Shown piece by piece: positions 45,734 to 54,523 of a stretch of DNA of 64,000 bases (its first letter is position 1; the number at the start of each line of letters is the position of its first letter). Under the pieces are notes generated by a model. That model had not been told where the DNA came from. It did no database searches and saw only the letters and a list, made by a program, of their open reading frames with translations. Source of the DNA: Ruminococcus callidus (GTDB lineage: Bacteria; Bacillota; Clostridia; Oscillospirales; Ruminococcaceae); assembly GCF_020709055.1 (NCBI RefSeq), contig NZ_JAJFCK010000013.1:16053-80052 (forward strand). The letters run 5' to 3'. The translations under genes were made by a program, and so were the position numbers.

Positions 45734-46096
45734 TCAAGCGTGTGAGAGGGTATCGTTTTTGGTCAGCAAATAAACGCAATATTGATTCATGCTGATGCCC
45801 TCTTCTTTTGCGTGTGTTGCCAAGGCGTGATGCAGAGATTTTGGAATGCGAAGTTTAAACTGCCCTGAATAATCGTCAAGACTGACAGGTTCGGGAATGT
45901 CGATTCCCTCTTCCATTGCAGCAGTGATCCATTCTCTTTTTGCATCTTCTCCGTTGATGACCGCCTGTTCCAAAGTGTCGGCACAAGTCAGGCAGCCTGG
46001 CAATTCAGGAAAAGATACAACGTATCCGCCTTCCTCTGTATCCGGTACAATTTCCATTTTATACGGCAATTTCATATATGCATCAAGTGTTTTCAT
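45734..46096 (-). CDS. hicB: HicB-type antitoxin
   Basis: The 120-residue protein has the degenerate RNase-H-like HicB domain (EGGYVVSFPELPGCLTCADT, LEQAVINGEDAKREWI) and a C-terminal ribbon-helix-helix (FKLRIPKSLHHALATHAKEE, GISMNQYCVYLL) for operator binding. ATG 46,096 follows GAGAGGAG and starts 5 bp after the HicA stop. It neutralises HicA and represses the operon, probably at the 18-bp palindrome at 46,374. Confidence 0.92.
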   Translation of the reverse strand: MKTLDAYMKLPYKMEIVPDTEEGGYVVSFPELPGCLTCADTLEQAVINGEDAKREWITAAMEEGIDIPEPVSLDDYSGQFKLRIPKSLHHALATHAKEEGISMNQYCVYLLTKNDTLSHA

Positions 46097-46101
46097 AGTG
46101 G

Positions 46102-46341
46102 TCACTCCTCTCCATTTTCAATCACTTCTTTGACCATCTGGACGTATACCTTTTTGATCGGTTCATGCTTGGGAATGGTGATTGGCATCTTGCCTGGTTT
46201 TCTGAATGTGTAATGGCTGCTGCCGCCTTTGGGCGAACACATAGTATAACCATAACTTTCAAGAACCTTTCGCAGTTCATCAAAACGCATATCCTTTGAC
46301 AACGAAGTAATGCGTTCCAATAGCTTATCAAACTTAGACAT
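46102..46341 (-). CDS. hicA: HicA-type mRNA interferase toxin
   Basis: The 79-residue protein has the HicA fold: RKVLESYGYTMCSPKGGSSH, the catalytic His within GSSHYTFRKPG, and ITIPKHEPIKKVYVQMVKEV. HicA cleaves mRNA. ATG 46,341 follows AAGGAGGA. It is inserted against the direction of the phage genes, as a cargo toxin-antitoxin unit. Confidence 0.92.
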   Translation of the reverse strand: MSKFDKLLERITSLSKDMRFDELRKVLESYGYTMCSPKGGSSHYTFRKPGKMPITIPKHEPIKKVYVQMVKEVIENGEE

Positions 46342-46363
46342 AGGATTCCTCCTTACAAAGTAT

Positions 46364-46391
46364 ATTATACCACGACACCATATATGGTGTC
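46364..46391 (-). promoter_or_regulatory. hicAB promoter and operator
   Basis: TATAAT on the minus strand (46,364-46,369), with the perfect 18-bp palindrome GACACCATATATGGTGTC (46,374-46,391) in the spacer and -35 region. This is the likely HicB site. Confidence 0.75.
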
Positions 46392-46415
46392 AAGAGAAAA
46401 AGAAAGGAAATTATT

Positions 46416-48803
46416 TTGTATACAATCGATATAGAAACAAGATCCGATAAGGACATATCAAAATGCGGTGTCTACGCCTACACAGATACCCCATATTTTG
46501 ATATTCTGCTGTTTGCCTATTCCATAGACGGACAGCCTGTTCAGGTAGTGGATACAGCAAACGGTGAAGAAATTCCCGAAAATGTTCTCGCTGCATTTGC
46601 CGATGAAACAATCATCAAGAGAGCATTTAACTGTAACTTTGAACGAGTATGTTTATCAAAATATCTGCGTGAGAACGATCCTCAATATTTCCAAAGTTAC
46701 AGCATTTCCGAAGATACTGTTGGCGATTATCTCAGCCCTGAAAATTGGCACTGCTCTATGATTCATGCAAGAACACTTGGACTGCCGTCATCACTTGCAG
46801 AGGTGGGAAAAGTGCTTGGAATTGAACAGCAGAAAATGACAGAGGGCAAGGCTCTCATCAAATTCTTTTGTACGCCTTATGACACGATTGACGGTGTACC
46901 ACAGTTTCATAATCCGAAAGATTATCCTGAGAAATGGGAGATTTTTAAAGCGTACAACAAACGTGATGTGGAAGCTGAACTGGAAATTGACAGAAAACTG
47001 TCACGCTTTCCTGTTCCCGATTTTATCTGGCAGGAATTCTATCTGGATCAGGAAATCAACGACTGTGGGATTCTGGTCGATATGCAGCTTGCAGATAAGG
47101 CGATTAACCTTGATGCAGAAGCAAAATCAAAACTAACTGCCAAAATGCAAAAGCTGACAGGCGTAGAAAATCCGAATTCTGTATATCAGTTGCTGGACTG
47201 GCTTGAAACGCAGGGGTATAAGTCGGATTCTCTCGGCAAAGCACAGGTGCAGGAACTCATCAAAACGGCAAAAGAGCCTGTGAAATCCGTGCTTGAAATG
47301 CGTTTACAGCTTTCCAAATCATCGGTGAAAAAGTATCAGGCAATGAAAATCGCAAAATGTGAAGATAAGAGGGTTCGTGGAATGTTTAGTTTTTATGGGG
47401 CATCACGCACAGGGCGGTTTTGTTCAAATATTATTCAAATTCAGAATCTTCCGCAGAATCATATCCCCGATTTAATGGAGGCACGAGAACTTGTAAAGTG
47501 TGGTTCTTTTGAAGATGTTCAGATGCTGTATGATGATGTACCGGATACGCTGTCACAGCTTATCCGCACCGCCTTTATTCCAAGACAGGGTATGAAATTT
47601 ATCGTTGCAGACTTTTCTGCCATTGAGGCAAGAGTGATTGCATGGCTTGCAGATGAAGAATGGCGAATGAATGCTTTTGCAAATGGCGAGGACATTTACT
47701 GTGCTTCTGCTTCAAAAATGTTCGGTGTGCCTGTTGTCAAACACGGCGAAAACGGGCATTTAAGACAGAAAGGCAAGGTTGCGGAACTGGCGTGCATTGC
47801 AGAGGGACAGCTTGTTCTTACGAATCACGGACTTATTCCGATAGAAAAAATCTCTGTTTGGGATAAGGTTTGGGACGGTATTAAGTGGGTATCACACGAA
47901 GGTGTCATATGCAGAGGTGAACGCAGAGTTATCACCTATGATGGACTTACAGCAACACCCGACCATCTTGTTTGGATTGATGGAAGAATAACACCTGTTC
48001 CTTTTGGAATTGCTGCTGTAAGCGGTTCTCAGCTTGTAAAAACAGGAGACGGGGTCAAAACTCAGCCATATTCCTGGACAGATCACGTTTTTAAATGCGA
48101 AGAAATATCTGCTGATCCCATCATTGTGAAAGGTACTTCTCGTGTCTACGATCTGAAAAATGCCGGAAGACATCATCGTTTTACCGTATCAGGAAAACTC
48201 GTCCACAACTGTGGCTACGGCGGATCAATCGGTGCTATGAAGGCTATGGGAGCAGATTCTCTCGGCTTATCCGATGCGGAACTGAAACAAATTGTAACTG
48301 ACTGGCGTGAGGCTTCACCGCATATCATAGAACTTTGGTGGGCGGTAGACAGAGCCGTCAAAAAGGCAATAAGGGAAAAAACAACTACAGAAACCCATGG
48401 ACTGAAAATGTCCTATGAGGCAGGATTCTTGTTTATTAAACTTCCAAGCGGCAGACGCCTTGCCTATGCAAAGCCTCGCATCGGAGAAAACCAGTTCGGC
48501 GGTGAATCTGTTACATATATGGGCATTAACGCTCAGAAGAAATGGGACAGGCTTGAAACATTTGGCGGAAAGCTTACGGAAAACATCTGTCAGTCAATTG
48601 CAAGAGATCTGCTGATGTACTCTATGCAGACACTCTCCCAGTGTTTCATTGTTGCTCATGTACACGATGAAATGATTATTGAAGCGTCAAAGGATATGTC
48701 ACTTGAAGAAGTTTGTCAGCAGATGGCAAGAACACCAAAATGGGCAGAAGGTTTGATTCTTCGTGCTGACGGATATGAATGCGAATTTTATAAAAAAGAT
48801 TAG
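46416..48803 (+). CDS. Phage DNA polymerase A, interrupted by a mini-intein
   Basis: The 795-residue precursor becomes about 656 residues after splicing. It has an N-terminal 3'-5' exonuclease (YTIDIETRSD, DEDD type) and a family A polymerase with motif A (KFIVADFSAIEARVIAW), motif B/O-helix (GKVAELA then CGYGGSIGAMKAMG, split by the intein) and motif C (IVAHVHDEMIIE). The start is TTG 46,416 behind AAAGGAAA, which begins exactly at the exonuclease core. It replicates the element together with the VapE, helicase and nuclease genes downstream. Confidence 0.92.
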   Translation: MYTIDIETRSDKDISKCGVYAYTDTPYFDILLFAYSIDGQPVQVVDTANGEEIPENVLAAFADETIIKRAFNCNFERVCLSKYLRENDPQYFQSYSISEDTVGDYLSPENWHCSMIHARTLGLPSSLAEVGKVLGIEQQKMTEGKALIKFFCTPYDTIDGVPQFHNPKDYPEKWEIFKAYNKRDVEAELEIDRKLSRFPVPDFIWQEFYLDQEINDCGILVDMQLADKAINLDAEAKSKLTAKMQKLTGVENPNSVYQLLDWLETQGYKSDSLGKAQVQELIKTAKEPVKSVLEMRLQLSKSSVKKYQAMKIAKCEDKRVRGMFSFYGASRTGRFCSNIIQIQNLPQNHIPDLMEARELVKCGSFEDVQMLYDDVPDTLSQLIRTAFIPRQGMKFIVADFSAIEARVIAWLADEEWRMNAFANGEDIYCASASKMFGVPVVKHGENGHLRQKGKVAELACIAEGQLVLTNHGLIPIEKISVWDKVWDGIKWVSHEGVICRGERRVITYDGLTATPDHLVWIDGRITPVPFGIAAVSGSQLVKTGDGVKTQPYSWTDHVFKCEEISADPIIVKGTSRVYDLKNAGRHHRFTVSGKLVHNCGYGGSIGAMKAMGADSLGLSDAELKQIVTDWREASPHIIELWWAVDRAVKKAIREKTTTETHGLKMSYEAGFLFIKLPSGRRLAYAKPRIGENQFGGESVTYMGINAQKKWDRLETFGGKLTENICQSIARDLLMYSMQTLSQCFIVAHVHDEMIIEASKDMSLEEVCQQMARTPKWAEGLILRADGYECEFYKKD
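47793..48209 (+). other. 139-residue mini-intein in the polymerase O-helix
   Basis: The insert begins with Cys460 (CIAEGQLVLTNHGLIPIEKI), shows block B TATPDHLVW and ends in block F/G HHRFTVSGKLVHN, followed by Cys+1. Removing it rejoins ELA with CGYGGSIGAM, the invariant helix of the polymerase. It has no homing endonuclease. All splicing residues (Cys1, block B His, terminal His-Asn, Cys+1) are present, so self-splicing should work. Confidence 0.9.
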
Positions 48804-48812
48804 GAGAAAAAT

Positions 48813-49244
48813 ATGGCAAGCCGATATAACAGCGAAAGATACTACAGCCCTACAGAATATGAAGCATTCACCAGAATTGAGAGGGAAGAAAGAGACGCAG
48901 CGAGAGCTGCTGCCTTCCGACCAATCGTCTATATCTGCTCCCCATATTCTCACGGCTGTATCAACACCAATATTGAAAAAGCACGGAAATACAGCCGTTT
49001 TGCCGTGGACAAGCATTATCTTCCGATCACCCCTCACATCTATTTTACCCAGTTTATGGACGACACGATTTCTGAAGAACATGAAGCAGCAGTGTTCATG
49101 AACTTTGTGCTGATGAGCAAGTGTGTGGAGTTGTGGGTGTTCGGAGATACGATTTCCGCAGGCATGAAAGCTGAAATTGAACGTGCGGAAAGGAAACATA
49201 TGAAGATCCGATATTTTACCGAAGAACTGGAGGAAAAGAAATGA
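48813..49244 (+). CDS. DUF4406-type nucleoside deoxyribosyltransferase-like protein
   Basis: The 143-residue protein has a charged lead of 35 residues and then VYICSPYSHGCINTNIEKAR, HYLPITPHIYFTQF and ELWVFGDTISAGMKAEIE, the Rossmann-like pattern of DUF4406 and nucleoside 2-deoxyribosyltransferases. In phages it might act on nucleotide pools or base modification; the substrate is unknown. Its stop overlaps the start of the VapE gene as ATGA. Confidence 0.75.
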   Translation: MASRYNSERYYSPTEYEAFTRIEREERDAARAAAFRPIVYICSPYSHGCINTNIEKARKYSRFAVDKHYLPITPHIYFTQFMDDTISEEHEAAVFMNFVLMSKCVELWVFGDTISAGMKAEIERAERKHMKIRYFTEELEEKK

Positions 49245-51169
49245 GAAACTTAAAGGTTGCCTATGGCAACAGCAGAAATGCGAAGAAATGGTCGAATAAA
49301 ACCATTTGCTATGATGATTTGAAAAACCGTCTGCGTACACCAATTCGTACAACGGAAACGATGGAAGAGTATGCAAAAATGAATAAGGCACAGCGTGATG
49401 CTGCTAAAGACCATGGCGGTTTTGTGGGTGGAGCATTAAAAGGAGGTTTACGCCGCATTGATTGTGTGGACTGCCGTTCCCTGATTGCGTTGGACGGTGA
49501 TAAGATCAGCACACAGTTCCTTGATTGCTTTGAGTCAATCACACCGTATACCGCTTGCCTTTATACCACACACAGCCATACTCCAGACAACCCGAGAGTC
49601 CGCATTGTTTTCCCTCTCACAAGAGATATTACCTCAGAGGAATATGTGGCAGTCGCAAGATATTTAGCACAGATTCTGGGTATCGACTATTTTGATGAAT
49701 GTTCCTATCAGCCGAATCAGCTGATGTACTGGCCGTCCTGTCCGCAGAATGGTACATATATCTTCAAAGAAGCAGAGAAAGGCTGGCTTGATCCGGACGA
49801 TATATTGTCAGTACATCCTGAATGGCAGGATCCTACCAGACTTCCGACATCTTCCCGTGAAAGCAAAGCAAATCAGATCACACAGCAGAAGTCACAAGAT
49901 CCTCTGACAAAGGAAGGTGCAGTAGGACTATTCAATCGTGCATTCTACCCGATCTCGCTTGCACTGACAGAATTTCTATCTGATGTATATGAACCTACAA
50001 GCAACGATAACCGCTGGTATTTTATCGCTTCAAACAGTATGGCAGGGGTGGAGATCAAGGAGGATAAATTTGTATATTCCCACCATGCCAAAGATCCGGC
50101 ATACCTGAAACTGTGTAATGCCTTTGATATCGTCCGTATCCACAAGTTTGGTACAATGGATGATAAAAGCTCTTTCAAGGCAATGTGCGATTTTGCAATG
50201 CAGATTCCATCTGTCAGAAAATTAGCAACAACAGAACGTCTGCAATCTGCTGAATCTGATTTTTCAGAGGATGACGATTGGATGGAAAATCTGCAAATGA
50301 ATAAGTCTGGAGTACTTCTGAATAATCTGCACAATATCCGTCTGATCATGGAACACGATGCCTATATGAAGAATATTGTATTCAATCAGCTTGCAGACGG
50401 TCTTGAGATCCGTGGAGAAGTACCATGGAAACATCCCGCCAGATTCTGGCGAGATGCAGATGATGCACAGCTGATCTGCTATGTGGATGCAAACTATGGT
50501 ACATTTTCAGCACGAAACTATGATATTGCAGTGGCTAAGGCGACAGATGACCGTTCCTATCACCCGATCAAGGAGTATTTTAACAGCCTGTCTGCCTGGG
50601 ACGGTGTGGAACGTATTGACACAATGCTGATCGATTATTTTGGTGCTGAAGATAATGCTTATGTACGTGCGATCTCCCGAAAGATCCTGTGTGCAGCGAT
50701 CAAGCGAGTTTATGTACCGGGCATTAAATTTGATAACATTCTGGTTCTGAATGGTCCGCAGGGTATCGGAAAATCCACCTTTATTTCCAGACTTGGCGGT
50801 GAATGGTATTCTGACAGTTTGAATCTCTCTGATATGAATGACAAGACCGCTGCTGAAAAGCTTCAGGGATATTGGATCATGGAAATCGGAGAACTTGCGG
50901 GAATGAAAAAGGCGGATATTGATAAAGTGAAAGCATTTATTTCCCGTCAGGATGATAAATATCGTGCTTCTTTTGGCAGACGTGTTACACCGCACCCAAG
51001 ACAATGTGTGTTCTTTGGCACAACGAATTCAGAAACAGGATTTCTGCGTGATGTCACCGGAAACCGCCGTTTCTGGACAGTAAAGACACCCGGTACAGGC
51101 AGATGGAAACCTTGGGATCTGACACAGTATGATGTGGGCAGAAGCACTTGTGTATACCAAAGAAGGTGA
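49241..51169 (+). CDS. VapE-type primase-helicase, N-terminal and ATPase part (frameshifted)
   Basis: The 642-residue frame has an N-terminal primase-like region (DCVDCRSLIALDGDKISTQF, TPDNPRVRIVFPLTRDITSE, YQPNQLMYWPSCP) and a C-terminal VapE SF3-like ATPase with Walker A LNGPQGIGKSTFIS, Walker B YWIMEIGEL and RRVTPHPRQCVFFGTTNSE. The frame is lost after WDLTQYDV and ends at 51,169, while the true continuation lies one base over at 51,129-51,557. The ATPase core is complete, so a shortened protein may remain active. Confidence 0.85.
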   Translation: MRNLKVAYGNSRNAKKWSNKTICYDDLKNRLRTPIRTTETMEEYAKMNKAQRDAAKDHGGFVGGALKGGLRRIDCVDCRSLIALDGDKISTQFLDCFESITPYTACLYTTHSHTPDNPRVRIVFPLTRDITSEEYVAVARYLAQILGIDYFDECSYQPNQLMYWPSCPQNGTYIFKEAEKGWLDPDDILSVHPEWQDPTRLPTSSRESKANQITQQKSQDPLTKEGAVGLFNRAFYPISLALTEFLSDVYEPTSNDNRWYFIASNSMAGVEIKEDKFVYSHHAKDPAYLKLCNAFDIVRIHKFGTMDDKSSFKAMCDFAMQIPSVRKLATTERLQSAESDFSEDDDWMENLQMNKSGVLLNNLHNIRLIMEHDAYMKNIVFNQLADGLEIRGEVPWKHPARFWRDADDAQLICYVDANYGTFSARNYDIAVAKATDDRSYHPIKEYFNSLSAWDGVERIDTMLIDYFGAEDNAYVRAISRKILCAAIKRVYVPGIKFDNILVLNGPQGIGKSTFISRLGGEWYSDSLNLSDMNDKTAAEKLQGYWIMEIGELAGMKKADIDKVKAFISRQDDKYRASFGRRVTPHPRQCVFFGTTNSETGFLRDVTGNRRFWTVKTPGTGRWKPWDLTQYDVGRSTCVYQRR

Positions 51170-51557
51170 ATCTCTTTATCTTTCAAACAAGCTTGAAACT
51201 TATGCAAAGGAAGAACAGTCTGCCGCTATGGAACAAGATGACCGTGAGGGACTCGTCATGACTTATCTGGATACACTTCTTCCTGCCGATTGGGACAGCA
51301 TGGATATTTATCAGAGAAAGAACTATATCAGTGATCCAAATGACGTGACACGTCCTGTGGGAATGGTGCAGAGAACAACAGTATCCAACATCGAGATCTG
51401 GTGTGAGTGCTTTGGAAAACCAAAAGAGGATTTCAAGCCTTCTGACAGTTATGCCATCAGTGCAATTATGGCACGCCTCACATCATGGGAGAAAACAGAT
51501 ATGCGAAAAAGACTCACCATTTACGGACAGCAGAGAGTATATATCAAAAAGTCGTGA
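51129..51557 (+). pseudogene. C-terminal remainder of the VapE protein
   Basis: About 140 residues (MWAEALVYTKEGESLYLSNK, DPNDVTRPVGMVQRTTVSNI, IYGQQRVYIKK) continue VapE in the next frame. There is no ribosome site at 51,129, and the first residues belong in the middle of a VapE protein. A small deletion around 51,131-51,137 would explain it. Confidence 0.75.
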
Positions 51558-51564
51558 CAAGCAT

Positions 51565-51595
51565 AGTGTGACAAGCCATTTAAGGTTGTCACACT
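51565..51595. promoter_or_regulatory. 10-bp inverted repeat AGTGTGACAA/TTGTCACACT
   Basis: Perfect arms with an 11-bp loop. More copies of TGTCAC follow at about 51,602 and 51,757, and again at 58,675. The 220-bp gap up to 51,776 also has runs of CGTATACGCG-like alternating sequence and no gene. A replication or regulator site is possible. Confidence 0.45.
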
Positions 51596-51776
51596 TGAAG
51601 ATGTCACACCAAATTATCTCGTATTCAAGAGAAAAATAAGACAGTCGGCGACAACTGGTACAACTTTTTCTATATAGTACAAATAATAATCTATTTTATA
51701 AAAGAAAGCCGTGTGTGCGTATGCGTATACGCGCGTATAGGGATTTTTTGTCAAGTTGTCACCTTAGGAGTTTGGT

Positions 51777-52067
51777 ATGGAAGAAAAAAAGATAGAACAG
51801 AAATTGATTAAAGCAGTCAGGCAGAAAGGCGGAGTCTGCTGGAAATTTACGTCACCCGGAACGGCAGGAGTTCCCGATCGCATCGTATTGATGCCGAAAG
51901 GACACATTGCTTTTGTGGAGGTAAAAGCACCTGGAGAAAAGCCGAGAAAATTGCAGCTTTCAAGACATAAGCTTCTGAGGCGGTTAGGCTTTCAGGTTTA
52001 CGTCCTGGATGCCTTAGAGGACATTGACAAAATTATAAAAGAGGTGATGAGCAATGAAGCTTCATGA
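51777..52067 (+). CDS. VRR-NUC domain nuclease
   Basis: The 96-residue stand-alone VRR-NUC protein is a PD-(D/E)XK nuclease: KAVRQKGGVCWKFTSPGTAG, VPDRIVLMPKGHIAFVEVKA (Asp and Glu-x-Lys) and KLQLSRHKLLRRLGFQVYVL. Such phage proteins cut branched DNA and stand beside the SNF2-like helicase, which here overlaps by 14 bp. ATG 51,777 follows TTAGGAG. Confidence 0.92.
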   Translation: MEEKKIEQKLIKAVRQKGGVCWKFTSPGTAGVPDRIVLMPKGHIAFVEVKAPGEKPRKLQLSRHKLLRRLGFQVYVLDALEDIDKIIKEVMSNEAS

Positions 52068-53409
52068 TTATCAGGAATATGCAGTTAAGTTCATAGAGGA
52101 ACATAAGACAGCAGCACTTCTGCTTGATATGGGTCTTGGCAAGACGATAACAACTCTGACTGCCATTAACAATCTGATCTATGATTTGTTTGAAGTCAGA
52201 AAAGTTCTGATTATCGCACCGCTGAGAGTGGCAAGAGATACATGGTCGGCAGAAGTGCAAAAATGGGATCATCTGAAGCACCTGAGATACAGTGTGGCGG
52301 TTGGAACAGCAGAAGAACGAATGTCAGCACTGAATACTGATGCCGACATTTACATCATCAATCGTGAAAATGTGGACTGGCTTGTCAGCAATACAAAGTT
52401 TGATTACGATATGCTTGTCATTGATGAGTTGAGTTCGTTCAAGAATCACCAAAGCAAACGATTCAAGGCATTGATGAAAGTCAGACCAAAAGTGAAAAGA
52501 ATCGTCGGATTGACAGGAACTCCTGCAAGCAACGGACTCATGGATTTATTCGCTGAGTTCAAATTGCTGGATATGGGCGAAAGATTGGGAAGATTTATCG
52601 GGCAGTACCGAAACGAATACTTCAAACCGGACAAGCAGAACGGCTATGTTGTGTATTCCTACAAGCCTCTTCCAGATGCGGAAGAAAGAATATACGATAA
52701 GATTTCTGACATTACCGTTTCCATGAAGGCGGTTGATCACCTCAAAATGCCAAAATTGGTTTCTACGGAATATGCGGTGAAGATGTCGGATACCGAAAAA
52801 GAAAAGTATAAAGAACTGAAAGATGAATTGATTCTTGAGGTTCAGGATACTGAGATCACAGCAGCAAATGCGGCGGCTTTAAGCAATAAGCTGTGTCAGA
52901 TGTCAAACGGTGCAATTTACGATGATGAGAACAATATCATTCCGATACACAGACGAAAGCTTGATGCACTGGAGGATATCATCGAATCTGCAAACGGAAA
53001 ACCTGTTCTGGTGGCTTACTGGTTCAAGCATGACAGAACAAGAATTACAGAAAGGCTTGGGAAACTTGGAATCTTCTATCAGGAAATCAAGTCGGCACAA
53101 AGCATTAAAAACTGGAACAGCGGAAAATTGCAGGTTGCATTGATTCACCCTGCATCTGCCGGACACGGTTTGAACTTACAGGCAGGAGGAAACTTCTTAG
53201 TGTGGTTTGGACTGACCTGGAGTTTGGAACTTTATCAACAGACCAATGCAAGACTATGGCGGCAGGGACAACAATCTGAAACTGTGGTGATACAGCATAT
53301 CGTCACCAAAGGCACAGTAGATGAGAAAATTCTGAAAGCACTTACGGAAAAAGATAAAGCACAGACAGCCTTGATGTCAGCGGTCAGGGCGGAATTGGAG
53401 GAGCGATGA
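52054..53409 (+). CDS. SNF2/DEAD-type phage helicase
   Basis: The 451-residue superfamily 2 ATPase opens MKLHDYQEYAVKFIEEHKTA. It has Walker A LLLDMGLGKTITTL, Walker B MLVIDELSSFKNH, motif III GLTGTPASNG and the C-terminal GLTWSLELYQQTNARLWRQG with motif VI. It works with the VRR-NUC protein, probably in replication fork or recombination processing. It overlaps the genes on both sides. Confidence 0.92.
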   Translation: MKLHDYQEYAVKFIEEHKTAALLLDMGLGKTITTLTAINNLIYDLFEVRKVLIIAPLRVARDTWSAEVQKWDHLKHLRYSVAVGTAEERMSALNTDADIYIINRENVDWLVSNTKFDYDMLVIDELSSFKNHQSKRFKALMKVRPKVKRIVGLTGTPASNGLMDLFAEFKLLDMGERLGRFIGQYRNEYFKPDKQNGYVVYSYKPLPDAEERIYDKISDITVSMKAVDHLKMPKLVSTEYAVKMSDTEKEKYKELKDELILEVQDTEITAANAAALSNKLCQMSNGAIYDDENNIIPIHRRKLDALEDIIESANGKPVLVAYWFKHDRTRITERLGKLGIFYQEIKSAQSIKNWNSGKLQVALIHPASAGHGLNLQAGGNFLVWFGLTWSLELYQQTNARLWRQGQQSETVVIQHIVTKGTVDEKILKALTEKDKAQTALMSAVRAELEER

Positions 53410-53600
53410 ATGATGGCTACAAAGAATTAGCGGCGGCGATCGTAGAACGTGCGGTTCTGAATTATCGAGCCGCATTGACGAATCAGGACAAATACGGAAG
53501 GGTCAGTCTGGAAAAGTTCTTCTGTTCCGGCTGGTTTGATGTCCTTTCGGATTGTGATGGAAAAATACTTATGCAGATGATAAGGAGGAGTGCAGGGTGA
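53406..53600 (+). CDS. Small conserved phage protein
   Basis: The 64-residue protein (YKELAAAIVERAVLNYRAAL, FFCSGWFDVLSDCDGKILMQ) overlaps the helicase stop as ATGA and the next gene likewise. It is commonly found between the helicase and the sigma-like regulator in Firmicutes phages; its function is not known to me. Confidence 0.7.
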   Translation: MNDGYKELAAAIVERAVLNYRAALTNQDKYGRVSLEKFFCSGWFDVLSDCDGKILMQMIRRSAG

Positions 53601-53995
53601 CAGCAAAAGAATACATGAAAGAAGCAAAAATATTACTCAGGCGAATTGAAAGAAAAAGACGTGAGGCAGAGAGTATCCGCATTTGTGAGAGTTCTCCTTC
53701 CTCACCTGCATTCAGCGATATGCCAAAAACAGCAACGCATAATCCGCATAGAATGTCCGACAGTATCAACCGTGCTATTGACCTTGACAGAGAAGCAGAC
53801 GCTGCTTTTGATGAACTGTCTGCACTGAAATCAGCGTTTCTTGAAGCACTGCAAAAACTGGATAACCCAGATGAACGTGATCTGATGTATAAACGTTATA
53901 TCGAGTTTAAAAGTTGGAATGAAGTATTTCACGAAATGGGCTATAGCAAATCGGCCGGATACAGGGTTCACAGCAATGCGTTATCCAAACTTTAA
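53597..53995 (+). CDS. DUF1492-type sigma-like late regulator
   Basis: The 132-residue protein has an N-terminal coiled coil (MKEAKILLRRIERKRREAES) and a C-terminal sigma region-4-like helix-turn-helix (LMYKRYIEFKSWNEVFHEMG, YSKSAGYRVHSNAL). This ArpU/DUF1492 pattern marks regulators that switch on packaging genes. Just downstream lies a good promoter with GGGAGTT repeats that it may act on. Confidence 0.75.
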   Translation: MTAKEYMKEAKILLRRIERKRREAESIRICESSPSSPAFSDMPKTATHNPHRMSDSINRAIDLDREADAAFDELSALKSAFLEALQKLDNPDERDLMYKRYIEFKSWNEVFHEMGYSKSAGYRVHSNALSKL

Positions 53996-54025
53996 AATTT
54001 GGGAGTTCGTGGGAGTTTACGGGAC

Positions 54026-54054
54026 TTGAAGATACTTTCAATATGTGTTATAAT
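54026..54054 (+). promoter_or_regulatory. Late-type promoter with GGGAGTT repeats
   Basis: TTGAAG (54,026-54,031), 17 bp, TATAAT (54,049-54,054). Direct repeats GGGAGTTCGTGGGAGTTTAC lie just before the -35, probably binding the DUF1492-type regulator. Confidence 0.75.
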
Positions 54055-54081
54055 ATAAACTGGAAAATAAGATAACGAAAA

Positions 54082-54116
54082 AGCCATGGCAGAGAAATCT
54101 GCTGTGGCTATTTTTA
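54082..54116 (+). terminator. Hairpin terminator/attenuator between promoter and gene
   Basis: AGCCATGGCAGA-GAAA-TCTGCTGTGGCT followed by ATTTTTA lies 28 bp after the -10 and 20 bp before ATG 54,137. It would stop most transcripts unless read through. Confidence 0.7.
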
Positions 54117-54136
54117 TACCCTGACGGAGGTACAGT

Positions 54137-54523
54137 ATGAAAGCAAGAGAATATCTAAGAACAATTCAGAAGCTTGAAAGTGAAACCAAGGAATGTTATG
54201 GACAGGCGGAATACCTGAAGAACGCCATTAACAACCTCTCAAATCAGAATGCCATTGAAACCGTTGAGGAACTTATCGTTGACCTTATGGACGAGGCATC
54301 TGATTACGCAATTCATCGTGTTCATCTGATAAATGAACTCTTAAACGTTGATGACCCAATGCAGTATACGCTTCTCCATTACCGCTACTGCCTCGGTTAC
54401 AGCTGGCATAAGATCGCTTACAAGCTGAAAGCAAGCGTAGGATTTGTGAAGAATCTTCACGGCGAAGCATTGAAGTCGCTTGACAGATACCTTGAGGAAT
54501 GTTGCAATGCCGAAAAAGAGTAA
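54137..54523 (+). CDS. Second sigma-like (DUF1492/RinA-type) regulator
   Basis: The 128-residue protein has a similar N-terminus (MKAREYLRTIQKLESETKEC) and the helix-turn-helix RYCLGYSWHKIAYKLKASVG followed by FVKNLHGEALKSLDRY. It follows GGAGG. It resembles a diverged duplicate of the 53,597 gene. Its end overlaps the HNH gene by 17 bp, so it belongs to the packaging operon. Confidence 0.7.
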   Translation: MKAREYLRTIQKLESETKECYGQAEYLKNAINNLSNQNAIETVEELIVDLMDEASDYAIHRVHLINELLNVDDPMQYTLLHYRYCLGYSWHKIAYKLKASVGFVKNLHGEALKSLDRYLEECCNAEKE

